Assembly (NCBI GenBank): GCA_030998225.1
Contig: JAPYXD010000742.1
Span: 5,208,001-5,272,000 of the forward strand
DNA from: Diplolepis rosae
Lineage: Eukaryota > Arthropoda > Insecta > Hymenoptera > Diplolepididae
Length of the DNA: 64,000 bases
Direction of reading: 5' to 3'
Shown one piece after another: positions 23,567-33,502 of this stretch. The notes beneath the pieces were generated by a model. It saw nothing but the letters and a program-made list of their open reading frames with translations. It made no database searches and was not told the DNA's origin. Position numbers and translations under genes: made by a program. Position 1 is the stretch's first letter. Each line of letters begins with the position of its first letter.

Positions 23567-25207
23567 ATGGGAATAAATATACCTATATACTCAGACGAAC
23601 TTACTATGGATACCACCATTTCGCCGTCTGACCATTCGCGATCGTCGATCACTTGCATCCCTCCAGCACTGCCTAAGGCCTGTGAAATGTCCAGTAGAAC
23701 GGAAACGCACAGTAGTAAAAACGTGCAGGCCAGACTAAATAGCTGTCGAGAGAATCTCACTTATTTAAAAAGTAACTACGTACATTTTCTCTCGGCTGAC
23801 TGTGAGTTTGTCGCCCCCGTGAGCCGACTACTAGTGGACTTGGGAGCAGTGGACCCTCAGGACCTGAAAGATAGGAAACCTAAAATACGAAAAGTGCTTA
23901 TCACTCCTCATAGACGCTTTAACATATATTCACTCATAGTTAAACAAATCCATTTTGATGAGATAAACGAGGAATACGTTAAGGTAGCCGTGCATAATTT
24001 GAGAATAGCTTTAGAAAAGGAAAATATTTCGGAATTTCACATTTCAAAACATGGAGATTTTGGTGCCACATTACCTAAAGGAAAATTGCGCGAGTTACTA
24101 ACTCAAGAATTCGCCAATTCAAAAATAGAAATAACGATATGTTATGGCAACGTAAATATACCCCCAGAGGAGTTACGTACTCAAATTATTTCTGAAAATC
24201 ATGAGGGTAAAATTGACGGGCACAAAGGGATGAATAAAACATATCGAAGAATTAGAGAAAGATACATGTGGCCAGGACTAAAAGATCAAGTTATTGAATT
24301 TGTCAGAAAATGTGACATTTGCCAAAAACAAAAAATTGTACGGGCTAAAATCCATGAACCCATGTCAATCACCGATACACCCCTCGACACCTTCGACAAA
24401 GTATCCCTAGACACAGTAGGGAAATTTCCTAGCAGCCTCGACGGTAATAAACATATTCTCACTATGCAGGACAATTTATCTAAATACTGTATAGCCGTCC
24501 CCATACCCGATATTTGAGCAACTACTATCGCTCATGAAATAGCAAAGCATTTATTCTCACAATATGGAGCCCCGAGGGCCATACTCACAGACAGGGGAGG
24601 AAGTTTCATCAATAATTTACTCAGAAAATTATCAAAAATTTTCGGGGTAAAACAAGTTACCACCTCTGAATATAGATCGCAATCAAACGGATCCCTGAAA
24701 AGGAGCCATGCCGTATTGATGGACTACATAAGGATGTATGCAGAAACCTATGACGATTGGGACCAACTTTTACCCTTCGCGATGTTTGCATACAACATCT
24801 CAATACATGAAGTCACTAAATTTACACCCTTTGAAATAGTATTTGGTAAAACCGCCCGCACACCCAGTTTATTTCCAGACCCTGAAAGATTAGAAACCTA
24901 CGAGGCCTATCTGCAGGAATTAATATTAAGACTATCGGAAATTAAATTGATAGCAGCAAAAAATTTGATCACTGCGAAGGAACATTCAAAAGAAAATTAT
25001 GGTCGAAAGGTAAAACCAGTTTTAGGAAATGTAGGAGATCAAGTATACGTCCAAAGGGAAGTTAAAACACGCGGAAAATTGAATAATAAATATCTCGGAC
25101 CCTACACTCTTATAACAATATTAGACGAAAACAACGCCATCTTGGAAAAACCCGACGGAAAACTATTCCAAAAACATTTTAATAAACTTAAGATAGTGAA
25201 TAACTAA
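23567..25207 (+). pseudogene. int: Macrodomain-like linker and integrase, E1 unit 2 (one stop)
   Basis: Macrodomain-like residues correspond to about 23777-24148. The HHCC zinc finger, the first catalytic Asp, the second Asp (in AILTDRGGSF) and the GPY/F-type tail are all in one frame. The only interruption is a TGA at 24515-24517 shared with unit 1. The 2-nt loss of unit 1 is absent. The catalytic Glu is Lys here too (SNGSLKRSH), so the enzyme should be inactive even if the stop were read through. After about 25041 the sequence diverges from unit 1. Confidence 0.8.
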
Positions 25208-25221
25208 AAATTAAAAATTAT

Positions 25222-25243
25222 TAACCGCAATTTTCTTTTACAG
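25222..25243 (+). promoter_or_regulatory. Splice acceptor before the intact dsRBD gene
   Basis: A TTTTCTTTTACAG tract ends at 25243 and the ATG follows at 25251. The same word is kept in unit 1, where the flanks differ, so the site looks selected. Confidence 0.65.
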
Positions 25244-25250
25244 AAAAATC

Positions 25251-25835
25251 ATGTCCATCATTAATACGCAAGGACCAAAGGGAAAAATATACCCCGCTAT
25301 CCTCCATCCAAAAGGGGAGATAAATAACCTACGGTTCGCTAAGGTGCAGCTGGAGGAGCTGGCGGCAGAGTACAGTTTTACAAAACCAAAATACACGTTA
25401 GAGGAAACCGCGGGAACTGATAACGCAAAAATTTTCGTCGTTAGATGCGATGTAGAAGACCGCAGACGCGAAAATAAATCCAGTACCGTAAGCAACGGGG
25501 AAAGAAAAACACGTAGCGCAGAACATGAGGCCGCGAGAAAAATGTTAACGGCCCTTGAAAAATTGTATTTTTTTAGCGAGGAAAAAAATGATTGTAATAT
25601 TAGGGACGAACAGTACGCAATTTGTATGGACAACCCCGCGACTCTATTAATCAAATTGTACAAATGGGAAACTTGCTGCGAGTATTGTTATTTGAGGGGC
25701 CATACTATGTTAAATTGTAACAAACAAATTAAACGAAACAAGCGGCTTCCCGACGATCAGGAACCAACTGAAGAAGACTTCTGGGGTCCTCCAAAAGGGT
25801 ATGAAAATACAAATCTTATCTATCTGACGCCCTAG
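25251..25835 (+). CDS. Intact dsRNA-binding domain plus CCHC zinc-knuckle accessory protein
   Basis: This 194-residue protein lies between integrase and the position of env. Residues about 27-105 fit a double-stranded-RNA-binding domain: helix 1 (FAKVQLEELAAEYSF), beta strands (PKYTLEETAGTDNAKIFVV, RCDVED), then helix 2 (RKTRSAEHEAARKMLTAL) with the AA..ML pattern typical of the family. Residues 143-156 are a perfect C-x2-C-x4-H-x4-C zinc knuckle (CEYCYLRGHTMLNC), the type missing from this element's Gag. An acidic, aromatic tail follows. The ATG lies 8 nt after a strong splice acceptor, implying expression from a spliced mRNA. Known dsRBD proteins of viruses often sequester Dicer substrates; a silencing-suppressor or RNA-packaging role here is inference. 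The unit-1 copy is broken. Confidence 0.8.
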   Translation: MSIINTQGPKGKIYPAILHPKGEINNLRFAKVQLEELAAEYSFTKPKYTLEETAGTDNAKIFVVRCDVEDRRRENKSSTVSNGERKTRSAEHEAARKMLTALEKLYFFSEEKNDCNIRDEQYAICMDNPATLLIKLYKWETCCEYCYLRGHTMLNCNKQIKRNKRLPDDQEPTEEDFWGPPKGYENTNLIYLTP

Positions 25836-26053
25836 AGAAGTTTTCCTTTAATATAAAATTCATAGAATACAACTTAGCTAGTAAAATTCGCTAGGAAACC
25901 CCTACTATTCATCGACAGATGCATTACCACTAATGTTATAACAAACAAACTTCGTCATTATTATCTTTCAACTCATAAAGTTATATATTATAGGATTAAC
26001 AAAGTTATAACTAGTTAGCATTACTCATGATTCACATCATATATCACTACTAG
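25836..26053 (+). other. Truncated end of E1 unit 2
   Basis: Diverged homology to 11207-11420 continues and stops at about 26053. The env gene is absent from this unit. Confidence 0.65.
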
Positions 26054-26147
26054 GGTGCGTTCCAAAACTCAACTCTGGTGTCGGGGTCGAACCCATAGAG
26101 TTGAACCCGAAGTTTGGTATTTTTTATGGATCCTGTATGTTTTGGAA
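26054..26147. repeat. Short inverted repeat / possible MITE at the E1 breakpoint
   Basis: A GCGTTCCAAAAC word at the left end is mirrored by GTTTTGGAACG at the right, and an AACTCT/AGAGTT pair lies inside. It sits exactly where E1 homology ends, so it may be an insertion or part of the flanking DNA. Confidence 0.4.
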
Positions 26148-26167
26148 CGTCGGTCAAGGTGAAATCC

Positions 26168-26291
26168 CATGACAGCAGAAAACGCAAAGCAGAAAATGGG
26201 CTACCAATTACAAAAGATCTTTAGATTTCTTTCTTCTTACGTGTTCTGTAATTAGTTGTTCGTTTTCTGCTTTGCGTTTTCTGCAGTCATG
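26168..26291. repeat. Hairpin with 28-bp arms
   Basis: The arm at 26168-26196 (CATGAC then AGCAGAAAACGCAAAGCAG) is mirrored at 26263-26291 with a single unpaired base. The loop is about 66 nt. It contains no gene; the minus-strand frame across it is not supported. Confidence 0.7.
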
Positions 26292-27411
26292 TAATGGCAC
26301 CTTCAGGGTTACTTTATAAATAACAAAAACCCTAGATTTGAGCTCCTTTACTTCGAGAAGGGGACGCAGTAAATATGTGTAAATAAAAATGCGCATGCGT
26401 TGACGGGCTGCGAATGAAAAAAGAAGATTCACAATGATTAAACGAGACAATTCGATGAAATTTTAATATATAACATATAAGTAGTGCACGGATTCTTTTA
26501 TTCAAAATCTAGGGGTGAAAAAAATTGAATCGAAATCAAATATATTACGGTGTATATGTTCTGTGCGAGGTTATGCGAAATACACAAATTCTCACGTACT
26601 CTCGCGCACACAGATTCATAACTTGCATGTTTCCCTCATATGATCATATCACCTGCCGTACTTCATAACCCAGTCGGCATTCGTGAATTCACAATGAATT
26701 TACTGTGATGAATTCCGTTATTTTTTGTTCATTCCGTGAATTCATGAGTGGTGTGATATGCGCACGGCTTAAGAATTCACTATGAATTCAATGTTTGACA
26801 ATTTTTTGACAATTTTTTGACCACGCGTGCGCATTGAAATATTTAACTCAATTAACGTCCTTCATCGGGCAAATATTAGATGTGAACTTAATATATGCCC
26901 AATAATTGCCTGATTATCGTCCTTTATTAGGCAATTATAGCAAAATTTATCTTTTTAACTTTTTAAACGAAAATGTAAAAAGTCGAAAAAACTTGTTTCT
27001 TTTTCACTAAATATTTCTCGTGATTATCCTACGGGGTGGTTACGGGACACTCGGAACACTCGGAACATTTACGGGACGATTCGACTGACCGACCGAATTT
27101 CAATTAACCGTCCCAAAAAAACGGACATTAGGATGCCTGATTGCCTGTTGCCTGCAAGAAGGTAGACGGACTCCCACTGGATGCCTGTGGGACGGTAGTG
27201 GGATGGGTACAGGAAGATTGCGCTTTCCGTAAAACATGAGAATCGAAACGAAAATTTTCAATTTTGAATTAATTTAAAGAAAATGGCTGGTCAGAAAATT
27301 ATCTCGTACAAACATCATGCAAAAGCAGAAATTTACGTGAAACTTGTTAGATCCTGCATCTGAATGTATGTGTTAATCTGATTTACGTACCAGATCCGCA
27401 ATAAAAGTATG
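26292..27411. other. AT-rich intergenic stretch
   Basis: Nothing gene-like is seen. There are repeated GTGAATTCA/TGAATTCAC words at 26680-26790 and a GGGACG-rich patch near 27050-27190. Confidence 0.5.
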
Positions 27412-27413
27412 TA

Positions 27414-28599
27414 CACTACCGTCGGAAATTGTGCGCACGGTGCTTGTGATCGCTATTCAAAATCACTGCTGACTTTGAACGACGATATCTCGGGGAAAAA
27501 AAGAGATAGTGCATTTTTAAAAATACAGGTGAAAAGCTTATGGAATTCCACGTCTAGTGATGCTCAATAAATGTTTTTTTGACTTTTTGAAAATAATACA
27601 GCACGTGAGGAGTTAAAAAAAAAATTCAAGATTTTTTCAAATTCTCTACCTCAACTTCAACTTTTTTCATGACCTAGGAAAATTTTTTCCAAAATCTGAA
27701 AATTTTAAGACATAAAGTCTAAAATCTTATCTTTAATTTAAGCCAAGAAAACTTGAAAAATATTCATGGGTGCCCGAGATACGATTAAAAATGTTCAATC
27801 GTATCTGAGTTGAATTTTAATCGACGATCACAATTCTCGGCCGGTTTGTTGCTCGCCTCCTTCGTTGAGGCAGGACCGAATAGGCCACGCACAAAGGTGG
27901 TGCTTAAATGGAGCTCTCTTATATGTTCTTTGATCCAAGAACGTGTTTTCTTTATTTCCTTTCCTTTCATTGTTAGTTAATATTTACAATGAATATTAAA
28001 ATTTTTGTTAATGTTCTAGTTTATAAGAATTTAAGGAAATAAAAAATGTTTACATATCATTGTTCTATTCGTTAATATGGGGATAATATTGGATTTAAAT
28101 AATTTTTAATAATCACAAATAACAATAAATATTTTTTGAAATTGAGAATAATTAGAAATAAAAATTACTAATGAACAGAATCAAAAATACATATAAGAGG
28201 GCTCCACTTAAGCGCCACCTTTGTGCGTGGCCATTTAGGTCCTGCTTCTCGGGCACCCATGAATAATTTTTAAGTTTTCTTGGCTTAAATTAAAGATAAG
28301 ATTTTAGACTTTATGTCGTGTAATTTTCAGATGTTGGAAAAATTTTTCCTAGGTCATGCAAAAAGTTGAAGTTGAGGTAGAGAATTTGAGAAAATCTTGA
28401 ATTTTTTTTTTTAATTCCTCACGTGCTGTATTATTTTTCGAAGGTCAAAAAAATATTTGATGAGAAATTTCATAAGCTTTCCAACTGTTTTCTTTAAAAT
28501 GCCCTATCTCTTTTTTGTACCGAGATATCGTGGTACGAAGTTAGCAGTGATTTTCAATAGCGATCACGAGCACCGTGCGCACAATTTCCGACGGTAGTG
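27414..28599. mobile_element. Non-autonomous Tc1/mariner-type element with very long TIRs
   Basis: The ends are CACTACCGTCGG and CCGACGGTAGTG, flanked by TA dinucleotides at 27412-27413 and 28600-28601, the usual Tc1/mariner target duplication. The terminal inverted repeats run inward about 450 bp on each side, to the mirrored words AAAGGTGGTGCTTAA (about 27893) and CTTAAGCGCCACCTTT (about 28210). The left arm carries about 90 bp more than the right near 27785-27875. No transposase is coded. Confidence 0.8.
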
Positions 28600-28601
28600 T
28601 A

Positions 28602-29059
28602 TCTCTTCTAGTTTTGCAAGTCTCCAAAGAAAATCCCCGTAACAAGCGAAATGAAGCGGAATAAAATGTAATGCCATCGCGGTACATTCGTAATGATAAT
28701 TCATTATTTATACAATAATTACAACTTCTATATACATACATATATATATATATATATTTGGCTCATTTGACTTTTGGCAACGTCGGATTCTTATGAAAAA
28801 TTGACAAAACATTGGAAAAACTGAATAATTTAAAAATTGTGTTAAAAAATCAATATAATTGATCAAAAATGCTAAAAGTTGTAGGATTTTGCATTAATTT
28901 TTAGATAGTCTTCCTTAAAATTCAAACTTCTTTAATTCAAGTATTTACATTAATGTTGTCAGTTAATTTTTGTAAATTACTCTTTCGAAATTCGTATTTC
29001 TTTGAATAATAAAATTTCAAATTTTTTGCAATAATAATCAGGAATTTAAATAGAAAATT
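28602..29059. other. AT-rich spacer with TA microsatellites
   Basis: TA runs lie at 28739-28757 and from about 29059 onward. No gene is seen. Confidence 0.6.
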
Positions 29060-30135
29060 ATATATATATATATATATATATTGTATATATTGTGACAACA
29101 AAAATAGAATTGAGTTAGTTATGACAACACTGTAAACGAATATTGTAAATATAGTATTGCTATATTAAATAAACAACATAAAATGGACATATCTTTTTTT
29201 ATTTACCCTTACATGTCATTACATTATTTAACATTAACTGAACATCATTTTAATTTCATTTCAACATTGATTCAACAATGATTCAACAATGAATCAACAA
29301 TGATTCAACAATGATTCAACATTGATTCAACATTGATTCAACATTGATTCAACAATGATTCAACATTGATTCAACAATGATTCAACATTGATTCAACAAT
29401 GATTCAACAACGATTCAACATTGATTCAACAATGATTCAACATTGATTCAACATTGATTCAACATTGATTCAACAATGATTCAACATTGATTCAACATTG
29501 ATTCAACATTGATTCAACAATGATTCAACATTGATTCAACAATGATTCAACATTGATTCAACAATGATTTAACATTGATTTACATGTCTGACTTTGCTAT
29601 CCAGCTATTGTGTGAACTATCAAAGCCGAGCCACTTAACATAAATCGTATTGCCACGTTTTTTAAGAACCTGCTCTACAAGGTAAATATCTGGGTACTTG
29701 ACTTTGAGAAGTTCTTGTTCATAGAAGCCGCCAGGGATGGATTGATCCTGTTAGTCCTTGAGTTTGTACGTTATAGGATTGGTTGAAATGACATGATCCA
29801 CCGTGAATATCTCTGTTGTCCAATTTGGGGTGTATCCTTTCTCGAAAACGTTCTTGAACTTACTGACTCGAACTTTATCACCAATTTTAAATTTAGGTCG
29901 TTTCGGAATCATTTTTTTTTTGTTTATGAAAACGTTGCAATAGTACCTCCTCATCTATAGCGGTGACATCTTTAGGTTTCATGCCAATGGTTCGGTGCTT
30001 AGAATCGTTTTATTCGGAAACTAGAGTGGACAAGATATCTACCCACTTATAGTTGCTTTGTAAGCTGAATTGTATCCACATTTTGTTCTTGAGTGTGCGA
30101 TTAAATCTTTCAATGATTGATGCTTTTAGATTACT
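29060..30135. repeat. Left arm of 1-kb inverted repeat in Polinton fragment
   Basis: This arm mirrors 30793-31706. From the outside in, both arms hold a TA tract, about 150 bp of unique sequence, an ATTCAACA(A/T)TG minisatellite, and the chromodomain and C-terminal half of an integrase. The two arms are separated by about 650 bp. Lengths differ mainly in minisatellite copy number. Confidence 0.8.
29258..29579. repeat. Minisatellite, 11-bp unit
   Basis: About 29 tandem copies of an 11-mer alternating ATTCAACAATG and ATTCAACATTG, directly after the integrase stop codon. The mirrored array at 31345-31510 has about half as many units. Confidence 0.9.
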
Positions 30136-30504
30136 ATATGTTGAGTACAGTTTAATGTTAAACTGTTGCATTAAACTCCTAAACTGCAAGTTGTAAAACT
30201 CTTTACCCTTGTCGTTATGCAAGTTCTTTGGAATTCCTCCTTGTGTAAGTATGGATTTCATTGCGGTAGTAATATCCTTTCCATTTTTGCTTCTGACTGG
30301 GACAGCCCAGGCATATTTTGAAAATATATCTATGACTGTAAGTAAGTACCTGAAACCTTTATTAATTTTGAAGTATGGTATCATTTCCACCAAATCAGCC
30401 TGCCGTGTTTCGTCTAAACCACGCATTTGCACACGTCGGCGGGGGTAATTTTTTCTCAGTTGTTTATGTAGCTCTCTGACTACTGTTAACTTTTTGGTGT
30501 CCAT
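29580..30504 (-). pseudogene. int: Polinton/Maverick integrase with chromodomain (broken)
   Basis: Frame 30504-30010 codes a retroviral-type integrase core: first Asp in QADLVEMIP, second in NLHNDKGKEF, and Glu in NLKASIIERFNRTLK with the expected spacing. The context (DLVEM..., RYLLTVIDIFSKYAW) is typical of Polinton/Maverick integrases. A TAA at 30010-30012 interrupts it where related proteins, from memory, have Tyr (after TLVSE). The protein continues through a basic FKIGDKVRVSKFKN segment, with a frameshift in an A-run near 29920 and another TAA after YKLKD, to a chromodomain (YVKWLGF) ending at 29580. The integrase would join excised element DNA to new sites. Confidence 0.8.
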
Positions 30505-30792
30505 TTTTTTTCGATAGCACTCATTCGAGCATCCAGTTGTGTAATAATTTCAGAGTTTTTAAGTGATAAGTCATGATCTGTTGCAATTTGTAGGTTTTTC
30601 AACTTTTCATTTATTGATCATTCTAGGATTTTAATCAGCACATTATTATTATCAATTTCTGATCACAAAGATGATGTGACCTGGTATACAGTGCGTATTT
30701 CGTTCAGAACGATACGCTGTACAAGTCTTAAATTCACTGCGTCGTTTTGATTTATAGCCTCGGTAACGTTGCAGAGTCTCTTGCCTTCTACT
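30505..30792 (-). other. Probable N-terminal coding remains upstream of the integrase
   Basis: Minus-strand sequence upstream of 30504 keeps a coding look for about 100 nt (DLSLKNSEIITQLDARM, helix-like) but contains a stop further up near 30620. It is probably the broken N-terminus of the same gene or its neighbour. Confidence 0.35.
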
Positions 30793-30796
30793 ATAT

Positions 30797-31345
30797 CTAA
30801 AAGCATAAATCATTGAAAGATTTAATCGCACACTCAAGAACAAAATGTGGATACAATTCAGCTTACAAGGCAACTATAAGTGGGTAGATATCTTGTCCAC
30901 TCTAGTTTCCGAATAAAACGATTCTAAACACCGAACCATTGGCATGAAACCTAAAGATGTCACCGCTATAGATGAGGAGGTACTCTTGCAACGTTTTCAT
31001 AAACAAAAAAAAATGATTCCGAAACGACCTAAATTCAAAATTGGTGATAAAGTTCGAGTCAGTAAGTTCAAGAACGTTTTCGAGAAAGGATACACCCCAA
31101 ATTGGACAACAGAGATATTCACGGTAGATCATGTCATTTCAACCAATCCTATAACGTACAAACTCAAGGACTAACAGGATCAATCCATCCCTGGCGGCTT
31201 CTATGAACAAGAACTTCTCAAAGTCAAGTACCCAGATATTTACCTTGTAGAGAAGGTTCTTAAAAAACGTGGCAATACGATTTATGTTAAGTGGCTCGGT
31301 TTTGATAGTTCACTCAATAGCTGGATAGCAAAGTCAGACATGTAA
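30797..31345 (+). pseudogene. Duplicated integrase C-terminus and chromodomain
   Basis: This plus-strand fragment begins at the catalytic Glu region and reads through TLVSE-TAA, then MKPKDVTAIDEEVLLQRF, the FKIGDKVRVSKFKN segment, a TAA after YKLKD (31172-31174), and a chromodomain with YVKWLGF ending at TAA 31343-31345. The A-run frameshift of the other arm is absent. Both in-frame TAA codons are shared by the arms, so they predate the inverted duplication. Confidence 0.75.
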
Positions 31346-31510
31346 ATCAATGTTAAGTCATTGTTGAATCAATGTTGAATCATTGTTGAATCAATGTTGA
31401 ATCAATGTTGAATCATTGTTGAATCATTGTTGAATCAATGTTGAATCAATGTTGAATCAATGTTGAATCATTGTTGAATCAATGTTGAATCAATGTTGAA
31501 TCGCTGTTGA
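31345..31510. repeat. Minisatellite, inverted copy
   Basis: About 14 copies of TTGAATCA(A/T)TG, the complement of the 29258-29579 array. Confidence 0.9.
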
Positions 31511-31708
31511 AATGAAATTAAAATGATGTTCAGTTAATGTTAAATAATATAATTACATGTAAGGGTAAATAAAAAAAGATATGTCCATTTTATGTTGTTT
31601 ATTTAATTCAGCAATACTATATTTACAATATTCATTTACAGTGTTGTCATAACTAATGCAATTCTATTTTTGTTGTCACAATATATACAATATATATATA
31701 TATATAAT

Positions 31709-33502
31709 CTATTCTCTATCAACATGCATTTTGACATCTTTAATCTCTGGGATTTTGTAGTGTCCCCATGCCAAAGTATCAGTACTCTGGGGCAATAGGA
31801 ACCCCTTATCGTCATAAGGACTTAATGCTATTTTGAACTGTTTTACAGTTTCAGCGTTATGTAAACGTGACCTTATCATATATTGCGTCCTACTTTGGCT
31901 TTGCTCATTTTTCAAACACTCGACATAATCGTCAAAACCAATAGTCTTATCAACTATACCTGCTCGTATACCTTTTGCCTTTTTGACAAAATCTTCGCCG
32001 TTAACTCGAACGCTATACATTTTTCTCCGCAAGCCAACAAACTCTGTTACAATTTGACCGCTACATTCGTCTTTCATAAGACCCACAATCTTTTTGTTGG
32101 CTTGCGGAATACCAAAGACATTATTTGGAAGATAATCGGACGTGTCAAACTTGTGGATATCTTGTTTTATGTCAGAATAAATATTCATGCATTTTACTTG
32201 ATAAATGAGGCTGTCGGTATCTGTATACATGAGTTTACAGCTATTGGCATATTTTCTAAGCATATAGTCGTAATGAAAATCATATATTAAAGTTTTTGAG
32301 ATATCCAGCACACTCAATCCGACGTAGATAGGCTTATTAAACAAAATCTCTGTTTTTCTCAATTCCACAGCCACTAGATTTTCACTGAAAATCGACCGGC
32401 TATGGAAATTGGGTTTAGATATGAGAGCTTCGGAACCATACCTACCCTCCCACTTTGTCACGAGCTTGATGTTAACATGCTTTCGTACATTCTCCATTGT
32501 TTTTCCATAAACTGCATTATTCATTAATTTAAATAATTTTTTTTCAAATTCATTGTTAGCATTGGCCCTCCTCAAAGTATTGAAATCTATGTATGGTTTA
32601 AGCCAGGTTGATTGTTTAAATTTAAGTACACGGTGAATTTTCTTTAATTTAAGACCATTTACCAAAGCTTGTTTCAAAACGCGGTAATGAAGAACGTACT
32701 TACGCTTAGGTAGGAGGGTAGTTAACAATTTCTCCTGGATTGACCCCGATGGTTTAGAGTGCTCGGAGCAAAAAGGTAAGTCGCTATGTGAATCATGGAT
32801 TTCTTCCGGATAATCTAAATCAACTTCAAGAATGTAACCAACAGGAGAATGATTAGAAATATCAAAATTGAAATAATCATCTACATTAATCACCCACTCG
32901 AAACCACCGTAAGGGAGTGGTTGCGTCATTGTCCAACCTTACAAGTTGTTTGCGTCAAAGTATACCAAATAATTGATATCTTGATTTTCATCGTAAACGT
33001 CCATACATGGATTGTTGGCTTTAGCGTAGCGGTTGCAACATTGACTGATGCCGCCTCTAATACCTCGTTCAACAAACATGAGTTTATGGACGTCAGTCAG
33101 GAGTTCTAATCTTATTTTAGTATACTTTAACATAGCGTCCCAGGTCAAGCCAGGAGTAGTATAGTAATGTGCTGTATCTAATTTATAAGCATTTAGACAC
33201 TGCTCTCGGAAATTTTCAAAGATATCTGCTAAGAGCAACACGTCTGTTTTCATATATAATTTTACATAGTCACCAAGACTATCATCATCTGAAATACTGG
33301 AATCATTGAGTGTACTATAAAACTGCTCTTTCGACGGCAGTTCTTTTTCTAAAAGTCTCTCTTTCGAGTCCAAATACTCATAAGGTAAAACTCCTTTACG
33401 CGTCAGTAATCTGATAATTCCACTGCTTACGTTGGAAAACTCGGAATATACAATTTTATAATTATCTAAGTGTGAAGCTAATTTTTTTAAAGATGAAGCC
33501 AT
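31709..33502 (-). pseudogene. polB: Protein-primed DNA polymerase B of Polinton type (truncated, one stop)
   Basis: The C-terminal two thirds of a family-B, protein-primed DNA polymerase. From the 33502 end come a MASSLKKLASHL segment, an exonuclease-type motif (TDVLLLADIFENF) and motif A (YFDANNL then GW), where the expected tyrosine codon is TAA at 32939-32941. The second frame (32929-31709) holds motif B (LMNNAVYGKTMEN) and motif C (YTDTDSLIY) and ends in TAG beside the inverted repeat. Upstream of 33502 homology stops; a GTAAGT donor at about 33560 and a TTTAG acceptor at about 33507 (minus strand) could mark a 54-nt intron. It would replicate the element. The N-terminus is missing. Confidence 0.85.

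Larger units (their letters stand above)
30793..31706. repeat. Right arm of 1-kb inverted repeat
   Basis: Reverse complement of 29060-30135, with a shorter minisatellite. It ends in a TA tract at 31687-31706, immediately before the end of the DNA polymerase gene. Confidence 0.8.

Noticed and set aside
29258..31510. CRISPR-like array
   Set aside because: The 11-bp units are contiguous without unique spacers, in a eukaryotic transposon; it is a minisatellite.
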